A stretch of DNA of 64,000 bases from Lacinutrix sp. C3R15 (GTDB lineage Bacteria > Bacteroidota > Bacteroidia > Flavobacteriales > Flavobacteriaceae): NCBI RefSeq assembly GCF_018860825.1, contig NZ_JAHKPZ010000015.1, positions 186,001 through 250,000 of the forward strand, given 5' to 3'. This document shows, piece after piece, positions 8,009 through 17,467 of this stretch. Each line of letters starts with the position of its first letter. Position 1 is the first letter of the stretch. A program made the translations under genes and the position numbers. Below the pieces are notes generated by a model. The model made no database searches and had not been told where the DNA came from. It saw only the letters and a program-made list of their open reading frames with translations.

Positions 8009-10441
8009 ATGAATGTTTATACAATAATACTTTTAGAGCTATTGCTTCTGTCTTCAAGTATTCTTTTATTATTTAAATTTAGAACTAAGCTTGGTTTAGC
8101 CCCTCTATATATTCTTTTAGGGTCTGTACAATATTTACAAGCCAATGTAGGTAGTTCTGTTAGTTTTGTTGTTTTTGAGGATTATTCTATTTATCCTGGT
8201 TCTATTATTTTATTTAGTGGTGTTTTATTTGCGGTTTTATTAATTTATATAAAAGAAGGAGCAGCAAGTGCTAGGACACTTATCTTTGGAATTATTATTT
8301 CGAATATTATAATGACATTAATGTTTGAAATTACCTATTTACAACAAATAATAAATAGTGAAATTAATAACACGTCACTTTATCCTAATTCTGTTTTTAA
8401 TATAAATTTCAAGTTCTTTTTAACAGGTACATTTTTATTACTAATAGACTTTTTGTTATTAGTAATAATATATCAATATTTAATTTCAAGGGTTAAAAAA
8501 CTTCCTTTCTTTTTAGTTCTTTTTAGTTCTCTTTTAATTGTATTAACTTTTGATTCTATTGCATTTAATATCGCTATGTTTTCTGGAGGCTCGGTGTTTA
8601 AAACCTCTTTAATAGGGCACCTTATAGGAAAATCTACTTCGGCATTTATCTTTTCAGTACTACTTTATGTGTATTTAAAGTATGTAGATAATGCAAGGAC
8701 AACAACAACTTTTATAGCCAACAAAGATTTAGATGTGCTTTCTATAATTCAGTATAAGAAGAAGTACGAAGAACTTGCGATTGAAAAAAACCAGATTAAG
8801 GAAAAGTTAACTTCTAAAATGGAGAATACATTAAATAATATTTCTGATGGTTTTGTTTCCTTAGATGCAAATTGGTGCTACACCTTTATTAATAAAAAAG
8901 CGGCAGATATTTTAGGGAAATCACCAGAAAGTTTAATAGGGAAACATATTTGGACCGAGTTTCCTGAAGGAATAGAACTTCCGTTTTATAAGGCATATTA
9001 TAAAGCGGCAGAAACTCAAGAAACTGTATACTTTGAAGATTATTATAAACCATTTGACAAATGGTTTGAAAACAAAATATATCCATCTCCTGAAGGCTTA
9101 CTTATTTATTTTACAGATATTACAGAAAAGAAAAAAGCAGAGGAAAAAAATCAAAAGCTACTGTCTTTAATAGAAACAAGTGATGAGTTTATTGGTTTAG
9201 CAAGCTTAGAAGGAAAGCCTATTTATTTGAATGCTAATGGAAGAAAATTAGTAGCATTAGATAAAGAGGAGGCAATGCCAGATTCTATTACCGATTTCTT
9301 TTCAGAAGACTATCAGGAAACAATACAAAAAGAACATCTAACCAGTATATTTAAAACAAATAAATGGAGAGGTGAAGTAACCTTTAAAAACTTTAAAACG
9401 GGAGATTTAATACCAATTGAAATGTCTGGGTTTTTAATTAAAGATAGTCAAAAAAATACTCCAATAGCATTAGGTATTGTAGCTAAAGATATTACACAAC
9501 GTAAGGAGTCTGAAGAGAAATTAAAAAATAGTGAGCTGCTGTTTAGACGATTAACATCTAACGTACCAGTAGGTGTTTTTCAATCAGATAAAGATGGTTT
9601 TTGTAATTATGTAAATCAAGAATGGTTAGAATATGCAGGAATGTCTTTTAATGAAGCAGTAGGTTTTGGTTGGACTAATGCTATTCACCCTGAAGACAAA
9701 GAAAGAGTTGATCAAGAATGGACAGAATGTGCAGCAGCAGAAAAAGAATTTATATCTGAACTTAGATTTGTAAGTAAAGAAAAGACAACATGGCTTTCTG
9801 TTAAAGCTGTAGGAACCTCTGATATAAACAATAATTTGTATGGCTATATTGGTATGGCTTTAGATATTACAGATAGAAAAAAGGCAGAAGCAGAAATTAA
9901 AAGAAGTCAAGTATATCTTGAAAATATAATAAACAATATAGGTGATCCTGTTTTTGTAAAAGATGATGAAAGTAAATTATTAATTGTAAACGATGCTTTT
10001 TGTACCATTTTTAATTTAAAAAAAGAAGCAGTAATTGGCAAGACTTTAGTAGAACACGTTTCAGCTGAAGAACAAGAAGTTTTCTTAAAAATTGATAAAG
10101 AGGTTATAGAAACAGGTGTTGAAAATGTAAATGAGGAAACGTTAACAATAAAAGGAAAAGAGTCTAGAATAATTTCTACAAAAAAAACAAGATTTATTGA
10201 TGCTAATGGTTCTAGATTTTTAATTGGAATTATAAGAGATGTTACAGAACGTAAAAAAACAGAAATAGAATTAGAAAAACATAGAAATAACTTAGAAGAG
10301 TTAGTTAAAATTAGAACAGAGGAAGTGAATTCTAAAAATAAAGAATTACAACGAATGAATAATTTGTTTATAGGAAGAGAGTTGAAAATGAAAGAATTAA
10401 AAGGTATTATTAAAGAATTGAAATTGAAAAATGATAATTAA
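8009..10441 (+). CDS. Membrane-anchored multi-PAS sensor protein lacking a kinase domain
   Basis: An 810-residue protein. Residues 1-235 hold about seven hydrophobic helices forming an integral-membrane sensor region that I cannot assign to a family. Four PAS/PAC modules follow, at roughly 270-375, 385-500, 510-625 and 635-755. Each ends in the typical DIT-(E/D)RK linker, and the third carries the PAS_3 signature NAIHPEDKERV. The chain ends in a coiled coil (EELVKIRTEEVNSKNKE) with no HisKA, HATPase, GGDEF, EAL or receiver domain. The third PAS and the coiled coil closely resemble the corresponding part of the next gene's kinase, so this may be a kinase-less paralogue that works with it. The next start is 33 bp downstream, so they are probably co-transcribed. 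Confidence 0.85.
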   Translation: MNVYTIILLELLLLSSSILLLFKFRTKLGLAPLYILLGSVQYLQANVGSSVSFVVFEDYSIYPGSIILFSGVLFAVLLIYIKEGAASARTLIFGIIISNIIMTLMFEITYLQQIINSEINNTSLYPNSVFNINFKFFLTGTFLLLIDFLLLVIIYQYLISRVKKLPFFLVLFSSLLIVLTFDSIAFNIAMFSGGSVFKTSLIGHLIGKSTSAFIFSVLLYVYLKYVDNARTTTTFIANKDLDVLSIIQYKKKYEELAIEKNQIKEKLTSKMENTLNNISDGFVSLDANWCYTFINKKAADILGKSPESLIGKHIWTEFPEGIELPFYKAYYKAAETQETVYFEDYYKPFDKWFENKIYPSPEGLLIYFTDITEKKKAEEKNQKLLSLIETSDEFIGLASLEGKPIYLNANGRKLVALDKEEAMPDSITDFFSEDYQETIQKEHLTSIFKTNKWRGEVTFKNFKTGDLIPIEMSGFLIKDSQKNTPIALGIVAKDITQRKESEEKLKNSELLFRRLTSNVPVGVFQSDKDGFCNYVNQEWLEYAGMSFNEAVGFGWTNAIHPEDKERVDQEWTECAAAEKEFISELRFVSKEKTTWLSVKAVGTSDINNNLYGYIGMALDITDRKKAEAEIKRSQVYLENIINNIGDPVFVKDDESKLLIVNDAFCTIFNLKKEAVIGKTLVEHVSAEEQEVFLKIDKEVIETGVENVNEETLTIKGKESRIISTKKTRFIDANGSRFLIGIIRDVTERKKTEIELEKHRNNLEELVKIRTEEVNSKNKELQRMNNLFIGRELKMKELKGIIKELKLKNDN

Positions 10442-10474
10442 AAAGAATATAAAACCATTTAATGTTTGCTTTAT

Positions 10475-12619
10475 ATGAAACAAAGTGCTTTTTATCCTTT
10501 GCTTAAAAAACCATTTGTTTCGGGTTTAGCAACTTTAATAATATTACTTGTTATCACTCAGTTTATTGCCTATCAAAAATATTTAATAAACGAAAATGAG
10601 GATAAAAAAGAATTAAATAATCAAGTAGCTTTAATTAAAGAAAAACTGCAAACATTGGTAATGTACAGTTATTCAGCAACAAAAACACTAGCCTACATTG
10701 TTGAAAGAAATGGAGTTCCAGAAGATTTTAATAACATAGCCATGGAGTTATTAGAACGAAACAAATATTTTGACGTTGTAGAATTAGTAGATGCTAATGG
10801 TTTTATTACACACGTATATCCATTAAAAGATAATGATGTAATTGGTTTTAATATTATAAAAAGTATTGAGGCTGCTAGTGGTGCCTTAGCAACAATAAAA
10901 CGAAAAGATTTTTTTATTGCTGGCCCAGTTCATTTAAAACAAGGAGGGATAGGCATGGTAAGTAGGCAGCCTATTTTTATTGATAACAAATTCTCTGGGT
11001 TCTCTGCTGTTGTTACTACGTTGTCTACTTTTTTAAAAGACTTAAATATAGATAATAAAGAAGATAATCGCTTTATTTATCAATTATCAAGAGTTAATTT
11101 TAATACAGGAAAGGAAGAGTTTTTTTTAGAAAAAGACATGTCTTCCTACCAATCATATGCTGTGCCTATAAAGATGTCTTCTGGAGAATGGAAACTATAT
11201 GTGGTACCATCAAAAAAACCATTGAACACAGCAATAGGTTATATGGTATTTGGTTTTATAATTTCTTTTTTAGGAGGTTGGAGTGTTTGGTATTTAAAAG
11301 GGCAGTCACAACGATTTAAAAAACTGGTGAATAGTAAACTGGTAGAACAAGAAAAGCAACTCAAGCAAATTTATGAGTCATCTAAAGAGAAAATTGAGAA
11401 AAGTGAGATATTATATCGTAGTCTTACTTCAAATGCGCCAGTTGCTATATTTAATACCAATGAAGCAGGTGCGTTTACCTATGTAAATGAACAGTGGGTT
11501 AAATATTCTGGTATGAGTCTTCAAAAATCTTTAGGATCGGCTTGGCAAAAAGCTATACATCCTGAGGATAAAGAAAGAGTTTTAAATGAATGGCAAAACA
11601 CAATCATGAATGATACCGAATTTAAATCTGAACTTAGATTTCAAGATAAAAACGGTAAAATTACTTGGCTACAAGTTAAAGCTGTTAAACTTATTGATAC
11701 AAATAATAAAAAGTATGGGTTTATTGGTATAGCTTCAGATATTACCGAAAGAATTAATAATGAAAAAGAATTGTTAGGCTATAAAAATAACCTTGAAAAA
11801 TTAGTAAACTTAAGAACCGAAGAACTTCATGATAGTAAAGAAGCTTTATTGAACCTATTAGAGGATATGAATATTCAGTCTATGGAGTTAGAAAAAGAAA
11901 AAGTAAAAGCCCAGTCTGCAGATTTAATGAAATCTGCATTTCTAGCTACCATGTCTCATGAACTTAGAACACCAATGAATTCTATTATTGGCTTTACAGG
12001 TATTTTATTAAAAGAATTAGCAGGACCATTAAATGACGAACAAAAAAAGCAACTAACTATGGTTAAAAATAGTGGAGAGCATTTGTTGAGGTTAATTAAT
12101 GATGTTTTAGATATTTCTAAAATAGAAGCTGGTAAATTAAAAGTGTCTTTTTATCCTTTTGATTATTTATTATCCTTAAAAAATACACTTGATTTTTTAA
12201 AACCACAAGCTTCTGCTAAAGGGCTAGGTTTTAAAACAGAAATTTCAGAAATGAAAATAACGCTTGTAAGTGATGAAAGACGTGTTGAGCAAATTCTGTT
12301 AAACTTACTTTCAAACGCTATTAAATTTTCAAAAAAAGGAGACATATTAGTAAAAGTAGCTATACAAGATAATGTATTAATAACACAAGTAATAGATCAA
12401 GGAATTGGTATTAGTAAAAAAAATCTTGTTAAGTTATTTATGCCTTTTATTCAGTTAGAAGCAGGTTTAAGTAGAAACCATGAAGGAACAGGTCTTGGTT
12501 TAGCTATTTGTAAAAACTTAATTGATAAATTAGGCGGAACCATTGAGGTTGAAAGTGAATTAGGAAAAGGAAGTAATTTTACTTTTAAATTACCTTTAGA
12601 CTATACTCTTGATAATTAA
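10475..12619 (+). CDS. Membrane histidine kinase, CHASE-PAS-HisKA-HATPase
   Basis: The ATG at 10475 gives 714 residues; a TTG at 10466 is the alternative start. Membrane helices near 12-30 and 255-275 flank a periplasmic region with GFITHVYPLKDNDVIG, resembling the CHASE ligand-binding domain. A PAS_3 module (about 310-425, AIHPEDKERV) leads to a coiled coil. HisKA follows with the phosphoacceptor histidine in MSHELRTPMN (about residue 494), then the HATPase domain with DQGIGISKK and GTGLGLAIC. It autophosphorylates and hands phosphate to response regulators. The two receiver proteins directly downstream (12698-13069 and the REC domain of 13078-16800) are the obvious partners. The ligand is unknown. 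Confidence 0.9.
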   Translation: MKQSAFYPLLKKPFVSGLATLIILLVITQFIAYQKYLINENEDKKELNNQVALIKEKLQTLVMYSYSATKTLAYIVERNGVPEDFNNIAMELLERNKYFDVVELVDANGFITHVYPLKDNDVIGFNIIKSIEAASGALATIKRKDFFIAGPVHLKQGGIGMVSRQPIFIDNKFSGFSAVVTTLSTFLKDLNIDNKEDNRFIYQLSRVNFNTGKEEFFLEKDMSSYQSYAVPIKMSSGEWKLYVVPSKKPLNTAIGYMVFGFIISFLGGWSVWYLKGQSQRFKKLVNSKLVEQEKQLKQIYESSKEKIEKSEILYRSLTSNAPVAIFNTNEAGAFTYVNEQWVKYSGMSLQKSLGSAWQKAIHPEDKERVLNEWQNTIMNDTEFKSELRFQDKNGKITWLQVKAVKLIDTNNKKYGFIGIASDITERINNEKELLGYKNNLEKLVNLRTEELHDSKEALLNLLEDMNIQSMELEKEKVKAQSADLMKSAFLATMSHELRTPMNSIIGFTGILLKELAGPLNDEQKKQLTMVKNSGEHLLRLINDVLDISKIEAGKLKVSFYPFDYLLSLKNTLDFLKPQASAKGLGFKTEISEMKITLVSDERRVEQILLNLLSNAIKFSKKGDILVKVAIQDNVLITQVIDQGIGISKKNLVKLFMPFIQLEAGLSRNHEGTGLGLAICKNLIDKLGGTIEVESELGKGSNFTFKLPLDYTLDN

Positions 12620-12697
12620 TACAATTGTAAGTAACGTTTTATATTCAATTGTGTATATTTAAAGTTTTATGTGCCGATATTAAATTTACAATAAAAA

Positions 12698-13069
12698 ATG
12701 AAACCAACTATTTTAATAATAGAAGATAACGAACAAAACATGTACATGTTATCTTACTTACTTTTAAAAAATAATTTTAATATATTAAAGGCGTATAATG
12801 GTGTTGATGGGTTAAAATTAGCACATGAAAATCATCCAGAAATTATTTTAATAGATATTCAGTTGCCTGATATGGATGGACATGAAATATGTGCTAAATT
12901 AAGGCATAACGGGCTTCCAAAAGAAACTGTAATTATAGCAGTTACATCGTATGCAATGGGAGGAGATAAAGAGAGAGCTATTGAAGCAGGAGCTAATGGT
13001 TATATTGAAAAGCCTATCAATCCAGACACTTTTGTAAATCAAATGAAAAGTTTTTGTAATACCAAATGA
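12698..13069 (+). CDS. Single-domain response regulator
   Basis: A 123-residue stand-alone receiver domain. The acidic pair is in IIEDNEQN, the phosphoacceptor aspartate in LIDIQLPDMDG (about residue 53), the conserved Ser/Thr in AVTSYAM and the lysine in EKPINP. There is no output domain, so it acts through protein contacts or as a phosphorelay intermediate, in the manner of DivK or Spo0F. It sits 78 bp after the histidine kinase and 8 bp before the sigma-54 activator. That suggests a relay from the kinase to the activator, or a phosphate sink between them. Partner assignment is by position only. Confidence 0.9.
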   Translation: MKPTILIIEDNEQNMYMLSYLLLKNNFNILKAYNGVDGLKLAHENHPEIILIDIQLPDMDGHEICAKLRHNGLPKETVIIAVTSYAMGGDKERAIEAGANGYIEKPINPDTFVNQMKSFCNTK

Positions 13070-13077
13070 TGTAAATA

Positions 13078-16000
13078 GTGAAAAAGAAAACTATTTTAAT
13101 AGTAGACGATGTATATGAAAATCTTTATTTGTTAAAGATAATTCTTGAGCAGGCTAATTTTAATGTCATTGAAGCTAATGATGGAAGAGAAGGATTACAG
13201 AAGCTTAAAGAAAATGCTATAGATCTAATCATTTCAGATATTTTAATGCCAGTGATGGATGGGTATATGCTATGCCAAGCATGTAAAAAAGATCCATCAT
13301 TAATGAATATTCCTTTTGTTTTTTACACCTCTACATATACAGATAAGTTAGATGAAGATTTTGCTATAAAACTAGGAGCAACACATTTTTTACGAAAACC
13401 TACAGAACCAGATGAAATTATCCAGTTAATTTTAGATATTTTTAAGGAGGTAACACCTGAAAAAAAATCTGCCGAAGAAGTACAGTTTACAGAGCAAGAA
13501 GCTTTAAAGCTATATAGTAAAAGACTTATTAGTAAACTGGAACAAAAAAATTTAGACTTAGAACAGGAGGTATTAAAGCGAAAAAAAGCACAACAAACAT
13601 TAGTTAATGAAAATCTGGTTTTAGATTTAATAGCTAAAAACACATCGCTTCATAAAATATTTAACCATATGCTTTCTAATTATGAGTCGCTGCACCCAGA
13701 ATATTATGGTTCTATTAGTGTGGTGCAAGAAGATGGTGTTCACCTTAATCTTGTTTCTGCACCATCTTTACCAAAAAAGTATATAGAAGCTGTTAAAAGC
13801 GTAGTTGTAGGTAAAGCAGTTGGCTCTTGTGGTACTGCTGTGTTTACTAAAAAGCCTGTTATTGTTTCAGATATTAGTACAAGTAAGTTATGGCAAGATT
13901 ATAAAGATATAGCCTTAAAGTATAATTTAAAATCTTGTTGGTCTATTCCTATCCTTACAGATAAAGATGAGGTATTAGGTACTTTTGCAATTTATAGTAG
14001 CACAATTAACGCTCCATCTTTAGAAGATATTAAAGAGTTGAATTCAGCTGTTAGATTAGCACAAATGGCTATTGTGAAATTCAATATTAAAGCAGAAGTA
14101 AAAAAACAAGAAGAGTCTTATAAATCTTTAGTTAGTCAAGCTAGTGATATTATTATTATCTATGCTTTAGACGGAACAATTTATTCTTTTAATAAAGCGG
14201 CAAACCTTAGTTTAGGGTACACTAAAAAAGAGTTTTCAAAACTAAAACTACAAGATTTTTATGTAGGTGATTTAATTCAAGACCCAATTAAACATCAAGA
14301 GTTGCTAAACGGTAAATCTATTTTGTTTCCTAGAAAGTATAGACGTAAAGATAATTCTGTATTAGAAGTTGAAGTATCTGCAAAACTTCAAAAAGATGGA
14401 AAAGTATTGGCTATTGCTCGTGATATAACAGAATGGCAAAATAATTTAAAAGAAATAAGAGAAGCAAAAGAGTTTTCATCCAGTCTTTTAAACTCTATGC
14501 ATGAAGGCTTAGTGGCTATAAATTTAGAGTCAGAAATTATTCGTGTAAATCCAGCTTTTTGCGCAATGACTGGTTTTACAGAAAAAGAATTAATAGGTGT
14601 AAAACGCCCATTTCCATATTCGCCACCAGAATTAAAAGAAGGAAATGATGCACGTTATAAGTTATTAATAGAAAATAAAAATAAAAAAGAATATGAAAAT
14701 ACATACATGCGTAAAAATGGAGAACGATTTCCTGTGTATGTATCTATTTCTAGTATTTATGATGAAAATGGAGTAAAAACTGCAAATTTTTCTACAATAC
14801 AAGATATAACAGAACGAAAAAAAGCAGAATTAGCTTTACAGTTAGCCAAAGAATTTAGAGATAAGCTTATCATGTCTATGCAAGAAGGTTTGCTTATTAC
14901 TGGTTTAGACACTAAAATTATTATGGTTAATGATTCTTTGTGTAAAATAACGGGTTATTCTAAAGAAGAGCTAACAGGGCATTCACATCCTTATCCCTTT
15001 TGGCAAAAAGCAGACTATGATGCTGTTTTAAATAGCTATGAAGAAGTTGCTAAAAACGAAGTAAACGAATTTTATTTCGAAATCATTAAAAAAAATGGTG
15101 AAAAAGTGACAGCATCTTTTTTTACAGGTACCATAAAAAATGACAAACAAGAGGTTTTTGCATTGTATGCTACTGTTAAAGATGTTACTGAAGAGTTAAG
15201 AGTAAAACAACTATTAATAGATAGAGCAAAAAAATCTAACGAAAAGAAAGATGTCATTTTAAAATTAGCCAATTTAGTGGGGCAAGACTTTAATTCTTCG
15301 CTAAATAAAATTACAGAGTTAGCTGCTAAAACCTTAAATGTAGATAGAGTAAGTGTCTGGAAATTTAATGAAGATGAAAAAAAATTACACTGTGAAAACC
15401 TGTTCAATTTAAAGACAAATAGCATTGAAAAAGGAAATAAACTAGCGTATTCAGAACATCCAAATTACTTTAAAGCTTTAAACGAAAAAAAAGCATTACT
15501 TGTTAAAGATGCCAAAAATAGTACTATTACCAAGTCGTTTTTTAATTCCTATTTAAAACCCAATAACATAACATCTCTTATGGATGTTTTTATTAACAGT
15601 GCAATTGGTTATTATGGTATTATTTGTTTTGAACATGTTGGCGATTCTTTAAGAGAATGGACAGCCGAAGATTTAGAGTTTGCAACCTCAATAGCCAATG
15701 TAGTGTCTCTTATGGTAGAGAGTACAGAGCGTAAAATAGCCGAAAATAAAATTACAATAACCAACCAAAAATTAACAGTAGCAAATAAAGAGTTAAACCA
15801 ATTAAGAAATCAATTAGAGCAAGAAAATGTCTATCTAAGAAATGAGCTAGAACTGGTGTTTAATTATGAAGAAATGGTTTATGGTAGTGAAGCGTTTAGC
15901 AATGTTTTAACAGAGGTTGAAAAAGTAGCACCTACAAATGCTACTGTTTTGTTGTTAGGAGAATCTGGAACAGGAAAAGAATTATTGGCAAGAGCAATAC

Positions 16001-16800
16001 ACAATACTAGTTTGCGTAATAATAAACCATTAATTAAAGTGAATTGTTCTGCAATACCAAGAGAGTTGATAGAAAGTGAGTTGTTTGGTCATAAAAAGGG
16101 TTCTTTTACTGGAGCAGTTAATGATAAAATAGGAAAATTTGAGCTAGCAGATAAAGGCACCTTGTTTTTAGATGAAATTGGTGAGTTGCCATTAGATATG
16201 CAACCAAAAATATTAAGGTTTTTGCAAGAAGGAGAAATTGAGGTTGTTGGAGGTGCTACTGGCTTAAAAAAATTAGATGTTCGAGTAATTGCTGCTACCA
16301 ACAGAAATTTAAAAGATGCTATTCAAAAAAAGGAGTTTAGAGAAGATTTGTATTTTCGTTTAAATGTATTTCCTATAGAAGTCCCTCCTTTAAGAGATAG
16401 AAAAGAAGATATACCTTTATTGGTAGAGCATTTTGTAGATAAATTTAATAAAGCTTACGGAAAAAGCATCCAGTATATTACAGATGATGCAATGAATAAG
16501 CTAAAAGCTTATAATTGGCCAGGAAATATTAGAGAGTTAGAGAACTTAATTGAGCGAGCTTCTATTTTGTCTAATACAGATACTTTAATAGTTCCAGGTT
16601 TTGAATCTTCTGCACAAAAGGCAAAACCAATTAATAATAAAGATTTAAGTCTAGATGCAGTACAACGCAATCATATTGTGCAAGTATTAGAACAATGTAA
16701 TTGGAAAATTAGTGGACCTAATGGAGCGGCAGATGTGCTTAAATTAAAACCGAGTACATTACGTGATAGAATGACTAAATTAAAAATAGCAAAACCATAA
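13078..16800 (+). CDS. Sigma-54 activator with receiver, GAF and PAS sensory domains
   Basis: A 1240-residue protein starting at a GTG 8 bp after the receiver gene. In order: receiver domain 1-125 (Asp54 in [11 protein letters not shown]); coiled coil; GAF about 183-335; three PAS modules about 345-455, 460-585 and 590-710, the last two clearly tandem duplicates; a second GAF about 725-880; coiled coil; AAA+ domain about 935-1170; C-terminal Fis-like helix-turn-helix ([20 protein letters not shown]). Walker A is GESGTGKE (about 961-968), and the sigma-54 contact loop reads GSFTGA instead of the common GAFTGA. Such activators bind upstream sites and remodel sigma-54 RNA polymerase. Candidate sites lie 3 bp after its own stop and again at 21243. 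The sensory load is unusually large for this class. Confidence 0.92.
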   Translation: MKKKTILIVDDVYENLYLLKIILEQANFNVIEANDGREGLQKLKENAIDLIISDILMPVMDGYMLCQACKKDPSLMNIPFVFYTSTYTDKLDEDFAIKLGATHFLRKPTEPDEIIQLILDIFKEVTPEKKSAEEVQFTEQEALKLYSKRLISKLEQKNLDLEQEVLKRKKAQQTLVNENLVLDLIAKNTSLHKIFNHMLSNYESLHPEYYGSISVVQEDGVHLNLVSAPSLPKKYIEAVKSVVVGKAVGSCGTAVFTKKPVIVSDISTSKLWQDYKDIALKYNLKSCWSIPILTDKDEVLGTFAIYSSTINAPSLEDIKELNSAVRLAQMAIVKFNIKAEVKKQEESYKSLVSQASDIIIIYALDGTIYSFNKAANLSLGYTKKEFSKLKLQDFYVGDLIQDPIKHQELLNGKSILFPRKYRRKDNSVLEVEVSAKLQKDGKVLAIARDITEWQNNLKEIREAKEFSSSLLNSMHEGLVAINLESEIIRVNPAFCAMTGFTEKELIGVKRPFPYSPPELKEGNDARYKLLIENKNKKEYENTYMRKNGERFPVYVSISSIYDENGVKTANFSTIQDITERKKAELALQLAKEFRDKLIMSMQEGLLITGLDTKIIMVNDSLCKITGYSKEELTGHSHPYPFWQKADYDAVLNSYEEVAKNEVNEFYFEIIKKNGEKVTASFFTGTIKNDKQEVFALYATVKDVTEELRVKQLLIDRAKKSNEKKDVILKLANLVGQDFNSSLNKITELAAKTLNVDRVSVWKFNEDEKKLHCENLFNLKTNSIEKGNKLAYSEHPNYFKALNEKKALLVKDAKNSTITKSFFNSYLKPNNITSLMDVFINSAIGYYGIICFEHVGDSLREWTAEDLEFATSIANVVSLMVESTERKIAENKITITNQKLTVANKELNQLRNQLEQENVYLRNELELVFNYEEMVYGSEAFSNVLTEVEKVAPTNATVLLLGESGTGKELLARAIHNTSLRNNKPLIKVNCSAIPRELIESELFGHKKGSFTGAVNDKIGKFELADKGTLFLDEIGELPLDMQPKILRFLQEGEIEVVGGATGLKKLDVRVIAATNRNLKDAIQKKEFREDLYFRLNVFPIEVPPLRDRKEDIPLLVEHFVDKFNKAYGKSIQYITDDAMNKLKAYNWPGNIRELENLIERASILSNTDTLIVPGFESSAQKAKPINNKDLSLDAVQRNHIVQVLEQCNWKISGPNGAADVLKLKPSTLRDRMTKLKIAKP

Positions 16801-16802
16801 TA

Positions 16803-16860
16803 AATTAACGGTATACCGTTAATTGATGTATTTCGTCTATGAAATTAGCGGTATAACGAT
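16803..16860 (+). promoter_or_regulatory. Tandem upstream activator sites for the sigma-54 operon at 16988
   Basis: A perfect 22-bp palindrome occupies 16803-16824 (core TTAACGGTATACCGTTAA). A second, imperfect copy (TTAGCGGTATAACGAT) lies at 16845-16860. Their centres are 40 bp apart, about four helical turns. The same pair with the same 40-bp spacing occurs at 21243-21300. In both cases the first centre is 137 bp upstream of the -24 GG of a sigma-54-like promoter. That arrangement is what a dimeric, Fis-HTH enhancer-binding protein needs, and the activator gene ends 3 bp before. There is no T-run, so a terminator is unlikely. Confidence 0.75.
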
Positions 16861-16948
16861 GTTTTGCTGATTTGCTAGAAAGCGTAATAAAATCATAAAA
16901 TACTGATTTACAGTGTTTTGTGATTTTTTTTTGTTTTTAAATAATGTT

Positions 16949-16964
16949 TGGCACCTGTATTGGA
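16949..16964 (+). promoter_or_regulatory. Sigma-54 (-24/-12) promoter
   Basis: TGGCAC-N5-TTGGA, against the consensus TGGCAC-N5-TTGCA. The -24 GG (16950-16951) and the -12 dinucleotide (16962-16963) are exactly 12 bp apart, as required. The one deviation is GG in place of GC at -12. Predicted transcription begins near 16975, which makes the ATG at 16988 the start of the gene it drives. The twin promoter at 21389 has the same -24 box and the same distance to its upstream sites. Confidence 0.72.
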
Positions 16965-16987
16965 ATACGTTTTCTAAACTAATACCA

Positions 16988-17401
16988 ATGGAAAACAATA
17001 ACTTAACAGACTTTTTTAATTTTAGTGTAGATCAAAACGTAATCTTTTGTAACGTAGTTCGTGGTTTTAATGAAAAATATATAAGTAAAGACCTAGAGGA
17101 TTTATTTTCTGTTTCTATTTCTAATTTATCAAGTGGTGAACATTTACCTATATTAGTTGATATGGAAAACCTTAATTTTTATACCTCTATTAAGGTGTTT
17201 AAATTTTTATCGAATAATTCCAAAATTAAGTCGATAGTTCTCTCAGAAACTTTCCTAGTTAATTCTTACTGTTTAAAAGTCCTTTTAAGTTTTCAAAATT
17301 TTATACGCATAACTGTTATTCCAGATGCGGTTTTTAAAAGTTTTAAATCTGCATTTCGCTATTGTGATGAAAACAATAAAATGTATAACGCGCTTAGCTA
17401 G
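16988..17401 (+). CDS. Small STAS/SEC14-like protein, first copy
   Basis: The start is placed at 16988 (137 residues, MENNNLTDFF...) because an earlier in-frame start at 16913 would lie upstream of and across the sigma-54 promoter. It is a soluble protein with no signal peptide. The pattern of alternating strands and helices (VIFCNVV, LPILVDMENL, VFKFLSNNSKIKSIVLSETFLVNS) resembles the short STAS/SEC14-like proteins found in Bacteroidetes. It is paralogous to the products of 21432-21854 and 21856-22257; the KLFKFLSNN/VFKFLSNN segment and the LVD/IFD strand are shared. Function of the family is unknown. The STAS fold suggests a protein-protein switch, possibly of the anti-sigma antagonist type. 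It is first in an operon with two exported proteins. Confidence 0.75.
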   Translation: MENNNLTDFFNFSVDQNVIFCNVVRGFNEKYISKDLEDLFSVSISNLSSGEHLPILVDMENLNFYTSIKVFKFLSNNSKIKSIVLSETFLVNSYCLKVLLSFQNFIRITVIPDAVFKSFKSAFRYCDENNKMYNALS

Positions 17402-17467
17402 TTTCTACCTAAAATAATTTTCCCTTTAAATTATATATAACTAATACAAACCTTAAACAATTAACTT

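Noticed and set aside
16803-16824. Palindrome after the activator gene as a terminator
   Set aside because: No T-run follows, and the same palindrome pair with identical spacing occurs at 21243, far from a gene end and behind a proper terminator.
16913-16987. Upstream start for the first STAS-like gene
   Set aside because: It would put coding sequence across the sigma-54 promoter at 16949-16964; starting at 16988 fits the predicted transcript and the N-termini of the two paralogues.
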